Positions 25,221 to 35,561 of a stretch of DNA of 64,000 nt are shown here, in pieces; positions within the stretch are counted from its first letter, which is position 1; every line of letters starts with the position of its first letter. This stretch comes from Ulva prolifera (taxonomy: Eukaryota > Chlorophyta > Ulvophyceae > Ulvales > Ulvaceae), in NCBI GenBank assembly GCA_023078555.1, contig CM041202.1:3158022-3222021 (forward strand). Reading direction: 5' to 3'. The notes beneath the pieces were generated by a model. That model did no database searches and was not told the DNA's origin. It worked only from the letters and a program-made list of their open reading frames with translations. The position numbers and the translations under genes are program-made.

Positions 25221-27872
25221 ATGTGCGAGCAGCTCTTTTCGCGCGAGGTTGCACACGCCTGCCAGATATATGGCATCTTGTTGCTTCGCCGCTGCCTAGG
25301 GCCGCCTGGTGCCTTCTTTGAGACCGTCTTATATAGTCTGACCGCTTGCAGGTTGAGAACCAAATTCGCCTTCCGAACGACAGCGTTCACTCATACTGAA
25401 CCCCGTGTTGTGTCCAGAACCTACTCACAGATCAGGTGTGCATAATCTTGCCTCTGTCCATCGACTGTCTGCTGGTCCTGGGGCTTGCACATGCCCCTGG
25501 ACCCAGGCACACACGCTTGACACACGCAGTGGCCTGCAGCACATCAGCCACGGTGCCGGCGCGCTTGTTACTCACCACTGGAGGCTTCGTGATCCCACAT
25601 CCGCAGAAGGTTGCCAAAGGTGGTGAGGATGCTTATTACATAGCTGAGCGCTCGTTTGGCGTTGCGGATGGTGTCGGTGGCTGGGTATGTCCCTCTTACG
25701 AGCTCAAAAGCTCGACACTGCATGCTAGGCTGCTCTGTCAGCAATGGATAGAACCTCGCATCAGCTTGAGACTCGCAAATTAGGACTGCCGGGCACCTGG
25801 AAGGCTACCCTGGCTTCTGTTGTTGTCTATTGAATGCGTTGTACACACTGGGTCCGATGGGTTGAGGACGGATAAAAAGCTACCCCCTCCGTTTCAGGAG
25901 GTCGTGGGTTCGATTCTGCGTGCGCTTTGGGGAATCGAAACGGCCGTACGTGACCACCTCGCTTAGCACAGGAGGAGGCCCTGTGAGTTGCGTACGGTCG
26001 TCTGAGGGGGGTTTCCAGGTGGTTTACCCCTTCGGCATATGTGGTCCCGTTAATTCGGAGTTGTCAATGTCCAATAGGATACGGCTCAGTAAATTTAGAT
26101 TTACTTTACTTTACTGCAGGCTGAACTTGGGATCGACCCAGGGGAGTATGCCCGCACTGTCATGAGGGAAGCGAAAGCTGCAGTGGACGTACACATCAAG
26201 GCGGACCCAGAGGCCGCGATCGATCCCAGCAGCATCCTGGCAGTCGCGTACGCCAAGTCACAGCGGGTCATCGGTGTGTGCCTTACCCCCCCCTGCCCCG
26301 CAGCCAGCACAGCACTACCTCAGAACTATGCCACCAGCACTCCCAAACTCAGCATGAGCCACCCTCCGCCACACACTCCGAGTGTCCACAGCTCAACACA
26401 GCGCGGACTGTGTCAGGCTGGGCCAGGTCACCTGCACACAAAGCCTGTACAAGGTCACCTGCACCACCAGGCCTGACGTGACGCTCACACACAGCGCCTG
26501 GCCTGTGGCCAGCTAGAGCCGCCCTTGCCTGCCTCACGCCCACCTGTTTCGCCCTGCCGTGGTGCGCATGCAGGCGGCAGCGCAGAGAGGTGCCTGCTCC
26601 GCATCCAACCGGCTGCATGCGTGCTGCGCCCTGATTGCGTCACTCCCGCCAGCCCCGCTGCCACTGCTCGTGCCTCTGCGTGGCCCTGCAGCTGCAAGTT
26701 ATGCCGCACAGGCCGTGCCGAGCACCACATGTTGCTCGCAGCATCGCCAGCATACGCTGGAAACGCCCCATGCTGCATCGCTACTCAGCTCTAGCACGCA
26801 GCCGTCATTTCGGCCGTACTTACGGATGCATAAGAAACGCTCGACACGCGACGCTGCCGTGTATCTATAACTCGTCCTCAGTGTGTCGAGCGTGCGGGTG
26901 GCTTGGTGTGCTGCGATGACGCGGTGGGCTGTGAGTGCAGGCTCGAGCACCGCGGTGGTGCTGGCCGTGGAGGGCACGCGATTGCTGGCGGCCAACATCG
27001 GCGACTCGGGGTTCTTGGTCGTGCGCGACGGCCAGCTCGCCTTTGCGTCGCCGCCGCAGCAGCACCGCTTCAACTTCCCCTTCCAGATCGGCACCCACGG
27101 CGACCCCGTCAGCTCCTGCCAGGTCCGCGCCCTGAAGGCCTTGCGCCCCACGCGTGCTGGCCACCCAACTTTGGTTTGCGTTGCCCTGCGGCCACAATCA
27201 TGACAGCTGCAATCATAACAGCCGTTTATCTGGCCTTGATGGACCCTGCCGAAACCTCGTTGCAAGGCGCATGCATGCATGCTGACACCCCCCGCCCCGC
27301 ACGCGCAGGCGTTCACGGTGGACATTGAGCCTGGGGACATCATCATTGCTGGAACGGACGGCCTGCTCGACAACGTTTTCAACGAGCGCTCCGCGAAGCT
27401 GGTGTGGGACGCCAAGTCGCGGGGCGCGACCCCCGGCGTCGCGGCGCAGCAGCTCGCTGTGCTCGCCTCCTCCCGCGCCCTCGACCCCCTCTACCAATCC
27501 CCCTTCGCCAAGGCCGCCATGAAGTCCGGCTTCTTCTACCGTGGCGGCAAGGTCGATGACATCACCGTCGTCATCTCGTACGTCCTCCCCGCTGAGCAGC
27601 AGCAGCCGCCGGCGGTGGCAGCCGCCGGAGCTGCGGCCGCCGACGCTGCAGCTGGGAGCGTGGACAGCGGTGACAGCGCGGACAGTGCCGCAACGGTCGG
27701 CGGCGGTGTGGTGGCTGCGGCGGCTGCCGGGAGCAGCGATGGGGACGGGGCGGGCGCGGACGGGGCGGTGAGCAGCGAGGGTGCCGGCGGAAAGGGCACC
27801 GGGCCATCGAGCAGCAATGGCTCAGCCGCCAGCGACGGGCCGGTTGCCGGCAATGGGCCGGCCGCGAAGTGA
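25221..27872 (+). CDS. PP2C-type protein phosphatase (PPTC7/plant PP2C26-55 like)
   Basis: Metal-dependent Ser/Thr phosphatase. Exons: up to 25435, 25540-25684, 26120-26273, 26941-27122, 27309-27872. All joins agree in phase, and from ATG 25221 the sum is 1260 nt, 419 residues. Family motifs appear in order: GGEDAYYIAERSFGVADGVGGW split around intron 2 (metal Asp in ADGVGG), then ELGIDPGEYARTVM and GSSTAVVLAV, GDSGFLVVRDG, GTDGLLDNVFNERSAK (metal Asp) and GGKVDDITVVISYV (final metal Asp). The domain is followed by about 90 residues rich in Ala, Gly, Ser and Asp, probably disordered and unusual for the family. The N-terminus is uncertain (ATG 25107 or 25221). Its region TKFAFRTTAFTHTEPRVVSR resembles a transit peptide, in line with organelle-located relatives. 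Intron 2 is almost filled by a SINE. Confidence 0.9.
25848..26114 (+). mobile_element. tRNA-derived SINE in intron 2 of the PP2C gene
   Basis: The head is tRNA-like. It has a D-arm-like GGGTCCGATGGGTTGAGG (25849-25866), an anticodon-arm-like CCTCCGTTTCAGGAGG, and a near-perfect RNA polymerase III B box GGTTCGATTCTG at 25907-25918. The body runs to a 3' module ATACGGCTCAGTAAATTTAG and ends in the pentamer tail TTTACTTTACTTTAC. Two further copies of the 3' module occur in the window (30551-30625 and 31470-31522). The tail ends 5 nt before exon 3, so it serves as the polypyrimidine tract of the splice acceptor. I did not find a clear target-site duplication. The 5' boundary is approximate. Confidence 0.75.
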
Positions 27873-29103
27873 TGTGTGGGGCTGAAATGGGAGCAAGGGC
27901 GCAGCGTGGAGATGCCTGTGGTTGGTTTGCGGATAGAGACTGTGTTCCGGACCTGTGATCTGGTCCGGAGGCTTCAGCAGAGTAATGGCCTGTTGAGGGG
28001 GAGTGGATGCTGCGCAGCGACAGTGGGCACAGCAGAGGGTGAAGACGGCGGTTGTTGGTCGCCAGGGTGTGGTGCAGTGGCGTTGTGCCGGGGGATGCTG
28101 GAGATGTGTACGGCCTGGAGTGTTGACAGTATTGTGCAAACACCAAGTGACTCTACTTTCCGCGCACTGCATGCGGTAGGGCGGTTCGTCGCCAGCGGGC
28201 TGGGATGCTGGATATGCACAAAAATTGTCCAGAGAATGTACATTGCCAACCATGCACACTCACTGCAACTTTGTCAGTTCGGGAATCCCTGCCAATGATG
28301 CGAAAAACAAAGGTGCTTGCAGTAAGCCGTTATAGCGTGACCCTGTCGATGTTCTACTCAGTACTTTTGATGCCAGCCATACTTCGGGAGCAATGGCATA
28401 ACAGAGACATGGAGGAGAGCGGATAGCTGCGGGAAGATCAAAATTATTCATCCTCAGGGCACCGGATTATGTCGGAACTACATCCGCCTGAAGGTCGTAT
28501 GCACTGTGTGTTGCGGGCGGCCTGGATCAGCGTCCGCATTTGCGACATCTGTCGCCACCCAAGCGTACGTGCCAGTAGTTCTTGCGGCAGCAAACTAGAC
28601 TCTCCTCATCACAGGATCATGAATCATGCATTGCATCTACGGGCAGGCGTAAGAGCATGCCGTTAAACCTTTTGCATCAACGTGTTGCAAATCCAGCGTG
28701 TGAATTTGTATGCTATACGGTCCATGTACGGACACAAGGCAGAAGCAGCGGTGGAGAGTTATTGACTTCCAAAATTATGGCTTGTTGTCTCAGTAGTTTT
28801 TCCATCTCTGCCCGCGCGGACTCTTCAAGCAACGGACAATGGCGCCAGCGGTGCGCGGTGTTGCGAACGTCGCATACGACCCAAGCGTGTGCACACCACC
28901 GCTCGTACTCGACACACCAACCAATCATGGCTACAATTGCAACTGGGGTCGTGATTGCGATGTTGAGCGTGTGCCCCGCTGCAGTGGCAGATGTTCCAGT
29001 ACGCATCCTTGTACCAATGCAGACCACCTTCTCCTTCATGGCAAGCGTATGCCAAGTGATACGGCATCTCCCAGTAAGTACCGTGTGCTTACAGGCTGCC
29101 ACT
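27873..29103. other. intergenic region, no supported gene
   Basis: About 1.2 kb between the PP2C stop and the ATG of the small membrane protein. A CTTACAG acceptor just before 29094 suggests that the latter gene has a 5' UTR intron, so an untranslated exon may lie here. Nothing else recognised. Confidence 0.4.
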
Positions 29104-29514
29104 ATGTCAGATTTGAAGAATGCGTCTTCTGCACCGGTGGCAAAGCCTGTGAATAAAACGAAGATTTGGGTACTGCTGTGCGGGGGTGCGGCAGGCCTGT
29201 TCGCACTGACTATCTTAAGCGAGAGAAACACAGGCATTTTTCCAGCTATATCTCGAGCCAACGAAGCGCTGGAAGCTCAGAGAGCAAAGAACAAGGGCGA
29301 CACACAGGATAAATATGCGGCTTCGAGCGGCCCCCACGAAACGGATCAGGCCCTAGGCGGCCCCATCGACACCACCGCAGCATTAGCCAGGGAGCAGGAC
29401 TCTTCAGAAGACGCCGTTCTTGCTGGCCTGCAAGCTGCAAGGGAACGAGCTGCCAAGAAGCCTAGCAAAGATGATCTGCAAAGCCAGGAGAGTGCCTCTA
29501 ACTCAAAGCCATGA
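29104..29514 (+). CDS. Small single-pass membrane protein of unknown function
   Basis: One uninterrupted exon of 136 residues. A basic N-terminal segment (PVAKPVNKTK) is followed by a hydrophobic helix, IWVLLCGGAAGLFALTIL, at residues about 22-39, then a charged, Ala/Ser/Asp-rich tail ending in NSKP. One membrane pass with a short N-terminal side and a soluble tail of about 95 residues is predicted. The frame is open upstream, but ATG 29104 is chosen because a consensus splice acceptor (TGCTTACAG) lies 10 nt before it. No family recognised. Composition resembles small mitochondrial or plastid membrane-associated proteins, which is only a guess. Confidence 0.65.
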   Translation: MSDLKNASSAPVAKPVNKTKIWVLLCGGAAGLFALTILSERNTGIFPAISRANEALEAQRAKNKGDTQDKYAASSGPHETDQALGGPIDTTAALAREQDSSEDAVLAGLQAARERAAKKPSKDDLQSQESASNSKP

Positions 29515-31061
29515 AGCGTCTCCACCCTCAGACCTGCCAGATATGATCGCACAAGCCGTCTCCTTTTTATTCGCGAAGTTCGCATCCCTGGCCCTGCAGG
29601 AAGCCGAGCTTGCAGCATTGGGCCCAGCAGGCATGATGTTGCTCGAGCCAGTGCTGTCCATGAACCGCATATAGATCTCAGAACTGAATGCCACAGAGAC
29701 GGGCCGATGAAGGAGATACCTAGCGCAAGAGTACTGCAGCCTGTGCTGTCGGTCGGCCCATGCATAGTTCTCGCGGGTTGTTCGGAAGGTTTGCTTGGAG
29801 CTGGGTTGCCAGATCTGTTACTGGATATAGCTCCTCCACTCCCAGAGTGGCCTGCTATGTCTGTGAAGGTCTGGATGTGAACTCGCAGTGGGTAGTTCAT
29901 CCTTATACTGTTGAAGCGTAGCCGTGTCTAGGCAATGTACCCTTTGTGCCATAGATTTGGGGCTAGTCAAGGCAGCTGGCGTTCCAGCAGCTCGATTGTT
30001 ACATCCCGATTCAGTTCTGCCAGCCCGAGGTCACGATTGCTTTCCCACTCATCGGTCTCCCGCAGCAATTGAAGGTGTAGGCCGAAACTGTATGACCCCG
30101 GAGTGGCGGCGCGACGATTGGGCCTGGCCTGACTTGTGGGAGACACTGCATCGCCCATACATGCACGTCGAAACAACAGTACCCAGGTAGTGCTTGTTCG
30201 TCTCTTCCACCAGCACCTGCTCGATGATAATCTTCTTCATTCTTCAGAGGCAGTTCTTTGAAGCATGGTCATCAGGTAGAGATGAAAGAGGCCTGCCAGC
30301 TGCACCACAGGCACAGCCGAGTCCAGCCTGCTTGTGCTCCAATCACACAATGGCTGCACGACGATGAACTGGCAAATGCTGGACCACTTGTGCGAGGCGG
30401 GAGTACTTATGACTGCGGAGGCAAGAACAGTTGCGTCGCAGGACGCGCCACAGAAAGCAAGACGCGAAATTTCAATTGTACAGCACCCCATGCTTTTGTT
30501 GAACGTGCTATCCTTCGAAAACAGAGATCAATCATGGCGTCGGGTGACACAGCTCCCGTTCATTCGCAGCTTCCAATGTCCTCTAACGCATACGGCTCAG
30601 TGTATCCAGGTTTACTTTGCTTTACAGAGCAGCTGCCTCTGGCACTCGTGCAACGCGTGCTGCAGGCAGTGGCAGACCCTGTGCCCTAAACAGCCAGGCA
30701 CTTCTCATCCTAGCCCAAAGCTGCCCGGCGCTCCCAACATGCTCTACCTCAGATCGCGAGAGCTCCACTAAAATGCTTCATCACACCTCCAGCAGAATAG
30801 CACACAGTGACTTCTACATCAATGAAGGAAGTGGCCATGATGTGCCACGCGCAAGCTGGCTCCACCATGGCAGCCACATGCGAGCTTGTGAGCTCGCAGC
30901 AGGCAGCCTGAGGGCGGCCCTCGCTGCTCAGAAAACCCTCTTGGCCAGTACTAAAAGACCACAGACAAGAAGATCAGATCAGGCCATCGGCTGCAACCAT
31001 CGGCGCCTTACCAGAGCCAGCTGGGCATTTGAATACCGCTACTCGCTACCCGCGAGCCGAG
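29515..31061. other. intergenic region with SINE fragment, no resolved gene
   Basis: Frames on the minus strand at 29964-30240 (one starting MKKIIIEQVLVEETNKHYLG, another containing ELNRDVTIELLERQLP) look protein-like but do not join in phase. Plus-strand frames at 30258-30771 overlap a SINE fragment. A small unresolved gene is possible. Confidence 0.3.
30551..30625 (+). mobile_element. degraded SINE 3' fragment
   Basis: The stretch CTCCCGTTCATTCG, CATACGGCTCAGTGTATCC and tail GTTTACTTTGCTTTAC align in order with the 3' end of the SINE at 25848-26114 (TCCCGTTAATTCG, ATACGGCTCAGTAAATTTAG, TTTACTTTACTTTAC). Several substitutions show it is older. The tail is immediately followed by AG, as in the other two copies. 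Confidence 0.65.
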
Positions 31062-32570
31062 CTAGCTACAGTCGCGGTACACGCGGAGCACCGCCTCCAG
31101 CTCCGGCGGGGTGGCGCCGTCCACGACAACAACCGCCACCTCCAGCCCGGAGCCCCGGAAGCGCCACAGCGCCGCATCCATCGCCGCACACACCCACGCG
31201 ACCGGGTTGCGGAAGCCGCGGCTGCCGAGCATCGTGAGGTAGACGCGGCGCGAGCCGGCACGGCCCCAGTGGCGCTGCGCGCTGCGGAGGGCGGCCCACA
31301 GCGTGGCCTCGTACGCAGCGCGCAGCACGGCGGTCGCGAGGGGCTGCCACGGTGGCGCGGAGGGGATGCCACTGCGGCGGATGGAGCAGGCGGGGGCGAA
31401 CACCTGGGTGACGAGCTGCTGTGCGTCCGCGTGCGGCTGCTGGCCCTTGTTTGTGGAGACAACCTGCATGTAAAGTAAAGTAAATCTGAATTTACTGAGC
31501 CGTATCATATTGGACACTGACATGTGTGCAGGGTGAGCTCTGGCTAGGCATCGACAATGCAGCAGCCAGATGGATGTGGGTGAAGTGAAGTGAAGTACAT
31601 ACAGCATCGTGGATGTGCTGGCCACAGCCACATCGGAGCTTGACAACTATGCACGGCCCTGATGAGACAGGGGTCAAACTCATTGAAGCTTGAGGAGAAT
31701 GCCGCGTGCGCGCAGGCGGCACCATGCCGCATTCTGCTGCTGTGATTTTGACTATCGGTGATTGGTCATGGCCTGTAGCGGGTCAGCTATCTTCTAACTG
31801 GGGAGTGGCCCGATACCTGGATGTCTTCGTGCACGCCCACGCGCACCAGCTCCTCCGCCCGTCCGGCACCGAGGCCAGCGAGAGCCTTGTTTACGGCTGC
31901 CAGGCCATCTGGAGTTGCAAGAGTGTAGCCGCCTTTGCACTGAAAGCCTGCATGTGTGCACATGTGTTTCTGCATTGCTGCTGCGAACTCAGGTGATTAA
32001 GGCAGCGAAGCACTTTGGCATCGACTGCTGCTCACCTGTGCCCGCTGGAAGGTCCAGCTGCTCCAGGAGAGGCCCAAGGCCGTCCAACATGCAGGTGGAG
32101 GTCTGACCGAACTGAGCCGTGGCTTCCTCGCTGGAGATGGGGACACAGTAGTTCCGAAAGGCAGCCGCTGCACCGCAGCTGATAGCACACGCTGCGCCCT
32201 GGCCGTTGTTGTGCTGGTAGTTAGCGATGCCGTCCTCGGGTTTGGCCTGCGGTCCAGGCAACGCGAGGCAATTGAAGCCGGACGAAGCCTGGAACGTGGC
32301 GAAGCGGTTGTGAGGGTCAGCCTGGAGCGTTGCGACGTCGCCCTGGACAACGGTCACTGACAAGTGGCGGTGGGCTCCGGGCGCTCTGGACGGGACATCA
32401 GCCTGCCGTAGGGAGGCCAGGGACGCATGATGGAACTCGCCAATGCGGAATGACCTGTTCGTTGGCACGCACACCAGCTGGTCACCGACGACGTGGAAAT
32501 ATCCTTTCGTGGCGTGGTAACTCTTCGCCTCGTCGACCCCGAACAGCACTTTGAACCAGCTTTGTGTCAT
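31062..32570 (-). CDS. Macro-domain-like conserved protein
   Basis: Three exons, 32570-32036, 31947-31817 and 31463-31062, join in phase (1068 nt, 355 residues). The segment with FATFQASSGFNCLALPGP, then NNGQGAACAISCGAAAAFRNYCVP, then TLATPDGL, RVGVHEDIQV and YEATLWAALRSA with VYLTMLGSRGFRNP matches a conserved protein family that I remember from algae and oomycetes. The ordering (xQxASSFNxLE, GPACAxxxGAxxxYRNY, LTxLGxGxFxN) recalls ADP-ribose-binding macro domains. The N-terminal 60 residues (MTQSWFKVLFGVDEAKSY...) form a separate small module. Biochemical role unknown; binding of ADP-ribose or a derivative is inferred from the macro-like layout only. Intron 2 ends in a SINE tail. Confidence 0.75.
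31470..31522 (-). mobile_element. SINE 3' end at the intron 2 acceptor of the macro-like gene
   Basis: On the minus strand this reads GTCCAATATGATACGGCTCA then GTAAATTCAG and TTTACTTTACTTTAC, differing from the SINE in the PP2C gene at only a few positions. The copy is truncated on its 5' side. Its tail is followed by ATGCAG and exon 3 of the macro-like gene, so it supplies the pyrimidine-rich tract of the splice acceptor. Confidence 0.8.
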
Positions 32571-34780
32571 TTTGTGGATCCAGATGCTAGTATGGGCACG
32601 AAAGCAGTCAAACAGAGCCTGTTGATCGCGCGCGCCCAGTGCTGGCGCGTTGCGGTCTCATTCACGGGCGCTGCCATTTAGCAGTACACGCACTTCAGTG
32701 ACAGCAATGCAGCCACCAATCGAGGCTACACATGACCTATTGAGTGATCAGGAAGTGTCTAGACCTTGATTAGACATGCATAGGCGAGGTAGCTGCCAGG
32801 TGTAGGCGCGGTGGGCATTTGTCTCCGGCGTGGATCCCAACGCGCATTACTTGGATCCACACACGGTCAGTAGCGCACACGTTTGCTGATCACACACGAT
32901 GAGTGAGGAATTTGTCTCCTGGACAGCATACGATGCAGTTCTGAACAGTGACTCACTCGTCTGATCTGTAGATCGACGAACCAGTATTGGTGTTGTGCAT
33001 CCCCACTGGAGAGCATAATTGGCAGCGGTGCATGCTTCTGTACCATGTACAGACATTCACATGATTGAACGAGTCGGATATTTGCAAATATCCGACTCTA
33101 CGGGAATACTCTACGGGAATGGCTGCCACTGCCGCTAGGACTGGGTGTGGAAGCAAGTCTCTATCCAGGTACCTACTGGGCTGACCTCTGCTGTCAGATT
33201 GTGATCAACTACCCTTACCATACATGGCGTCCTCAGGTGTTGCTTGTCTAGGCACAGAGCTGCCGATTAAGCGGCCTGCGTTTCCTACAGGGATAGCCTG
33301 AGGCCGGTGGGATCCCATTGGAAGGGCAATGCTCGCAAAGCAACTCGATGGAAATCAGTACGCAATTGACACCGCCGGCTGATGCATACATCACCTCATC
33401 AAAACGGATCATCAGAGTGCATGCGAGACGACAGGGCGGTCACGCAGACCCGCCCCCTCCACATGTGGTGCCCTAGTGCCCTGACCTATGCTGTGAAGGT
33501 CAGCCCGGCATTTCTCAGACACGGTCACGCCGGTCCTGGGAGATGCCTGGTCTCATGCAATTTGGACCTACTCACACGTGGCCCGAGATATCTGGAGCAT
33601 CAAATGGCATTCATTTGCTGCTTTGAACACCACTAAACTGGATGGGAGCACGTTGCTCAGATGCCTGCACCAAGCAGACTCGCCCTAGTTGAAGACAACC
33701 CCATAATTATTCCTGCGGCATGTGTTCAGGAGCGTGTACACAGTGGGAGGCGCCACGTGGGTCAACTCCGTCTCAATACGCTATCACCGGCCAATGCTCA
33801 CGAACATCATACAAGCCTCTCAAACACACACAGAAAAGCGCCATTTGGTCGAGTAGCTTAGCATGGAAGCGACTATCATGGCCACGGTCGCCTGGATAGT
33901 AGCTTCCGTGCTAAGCGATGCGGCCAAAGGCTCATGATCACGATCGCCTCCTCCCGACACGCTCGCCCCAGGCAGTGGGCATGCACGCCACTCAGTGTGG
34001 GTCATCTCATGCGCGCAGCCCGCCCGCCATGCCCGCTCAGCCATCTCAGGCAGCATACTGGAAAGGAAAAGGATACACCGGAACGATCGCAGACTTGCGC
34101 ATGGCCCTTGGGACGCCTTGCAGGCGCACGCCTTGCTTTGTACTGCACACGAGCACTGTGCAGCACGCTGTGCCACCTGCAGGCACCACGGGCGCTCACA
34201 CCTAGCCTCACAGCACGCCCAGCATGCACCCAACACATCATCACTTGCCCTTGTGACACACACATCACCACAGTTGCCAGGAGTGAGAGTGCCTAGCGTG
34301 CACCGTGGCATGTGCAAAGCGCATGATACTCTGTGCCTCTTCACCTTCCGCAGCGCAGCACAGCACGCGAGCCTGCAGCGAACAGCCGTGGGTGTGTGAC
34401 CCACACCCGCAACACGCAGGGCACAGCGAGGGACTCACAACGGCCCAGAGATGACCTGGGCAGGGCATGCATGCATGGCGCATACGCAACGATCAGCCAC
34501 CGGCGCATAGCCATGCCGCAGAGCTGCCCGCCTGTCGATGATAGCACAGTCAGCAAGGCCGAGGCACATGCACATGAAACACTGCCTTGCGGCGTCAGCG
34601 GTCATGTGGAGCAGCACGACGCAGATGTTTCAAGCGGTGCTTTGATGTTCTGCCAGTGCACTGGCTGGTGTCTATGGGGGCTGTGCAGCTGGAAGAGCGC
34701 ACCACAGCACACCGCACCGGTGCGAAGGAGCCTCGCGCTCGTCCCAGCCTGGCTTCGCGGCCATGGGACACTGCGAAGGC
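32571..34780. other. intergenic region, no supported gene
   Basis: About 2.2 kb upstream of the macro-like gene. It holds a 28-bp perfect palindrome at 33071-33098 followed by a 10-bp direct repeat (CTACGGGAAT twice within 33099-33120). Open frames at 33820-34791 occur on both strands and lack motifs or consistent splicing. Confidence 0.4.
33071..33098. repeat. 28-bp perfect palindrome
   Basis: Each arm reads GAGTCGGATATTTG and its exact complement follows with no spacer. The core is ATATTTGCAAATAT. Two copies of CTACGGGAAT follow directly. No element boundary is visible around it. Confidence 0.9.
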
Positions 34781-34788
34781 GCCGGCCG

Positions 34789-35498
34789 TAGGGATGGCAC
34801 AGAGCCGAGGTGGGTGTCCATCTCGTCTCGTGCCGAGGTCTAGGTGGCACGAGATCAACCGAGGTGACCTAGGAATCGTACGAGTTGACCTAGGACTCGT
34901 ACGATTTGACCTCGGACTCGTACGATTTGACCTCGGACTCGTACGATTCACCTCGGATTGCACTAATTCACCTCGGATCAGGTGTGCACGCATGTACAAA
35001 GCAGCATTACGCTGAGTCAATCGATATATAGCATTGCAATACAATACAGTAGATATAAAAACCTTACAATAGTCATTCAATTGATTCCACCTCCCTCTGT
35101 GCATCCTCATGTGCAAGTGCCTCCATGTCCGCTACTAAAACCTCCTCACCACAGGCTTAAGAATTCCACCACAGATGCATTTCTGTACTGTGCCACACAC
35201 ACCATCCATGCCGGGCAATTGTTTAATTCAATTGTAGGCTCGCCAGTGGTAATCAATGTGAGTAATTTAATTATAGTTTGTTCATGCCCTGGGCTTGTGC
35301 ACCTGTGTCCGCAATATGTGGTCTCCGATTAGTGTCTAGCAGTGCGTCTGAGACTTTAAGCAGTGTTCGACATAACGGGACCTAGACCCCATCCGAGGTG
35401 GGGCATTTTTTCACCTCGGCCTCGGTACGAGACTCGTACCGAGTTCATTGACCTCGGACTAGAACGAGGTCCTCGACCTCGCCTTTGTGCCATCCCTA
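34789..35498. mobile_element. Non-autonomous hAT-type transposon (MITE), 710 bp
   Basis: The element begins TAGGGATGGCACAGAGCCGA and its other end, read on the opposite strand, begins TAGGGATGGCACAAAGGCGA. The first 13 bp are identical and similarity continues through CGAGGT. It is flanked by an exact 8-bp target-site duplication, GCCGGCCG, at 34781-34788 and 35499-35506. Eight-bp duplications and TAGGGATG-type ends are hallmarks of the hAT superfamily. The interior has no transposase frame, so it must be mobilised in trans. Subterminal repeats with CTCGGACTCGTACGA occur near both ends, probable transposase-binding sites. It inserted about 60 bp downstream of the stop codon of the pseudokinase gene. 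Confidence 0.92.
34865..34981. repeat. 21-bp subterminal tandem repeat inside the MITE
   Basis: Four units of the form TGACCTCGGACTCGTACGATT start at 34865, 34886, 34907 and 34928, followed by two degenerate units. Related sequence in the other orientation recurs near the right end of the element (35430-35485), including the near-palindrome CTCGGTACGAG-ACTCGTACCGAG. Confidence 0.85.
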
Positions 35499-35561
35499 GC
35501 CGGCCGGATGCAACGGTGGGCATCGGCGCAGCGAACCCGGGGCATGCATGGCGTGCGCATC

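Noticed and set aside
27571-28146. 191-codon minus frame
   Set aside because: Antisense to the PP2C terminal exon; Pro/Arg/His-rich as expected for the complement of an Ala/Gly/Ser tail.
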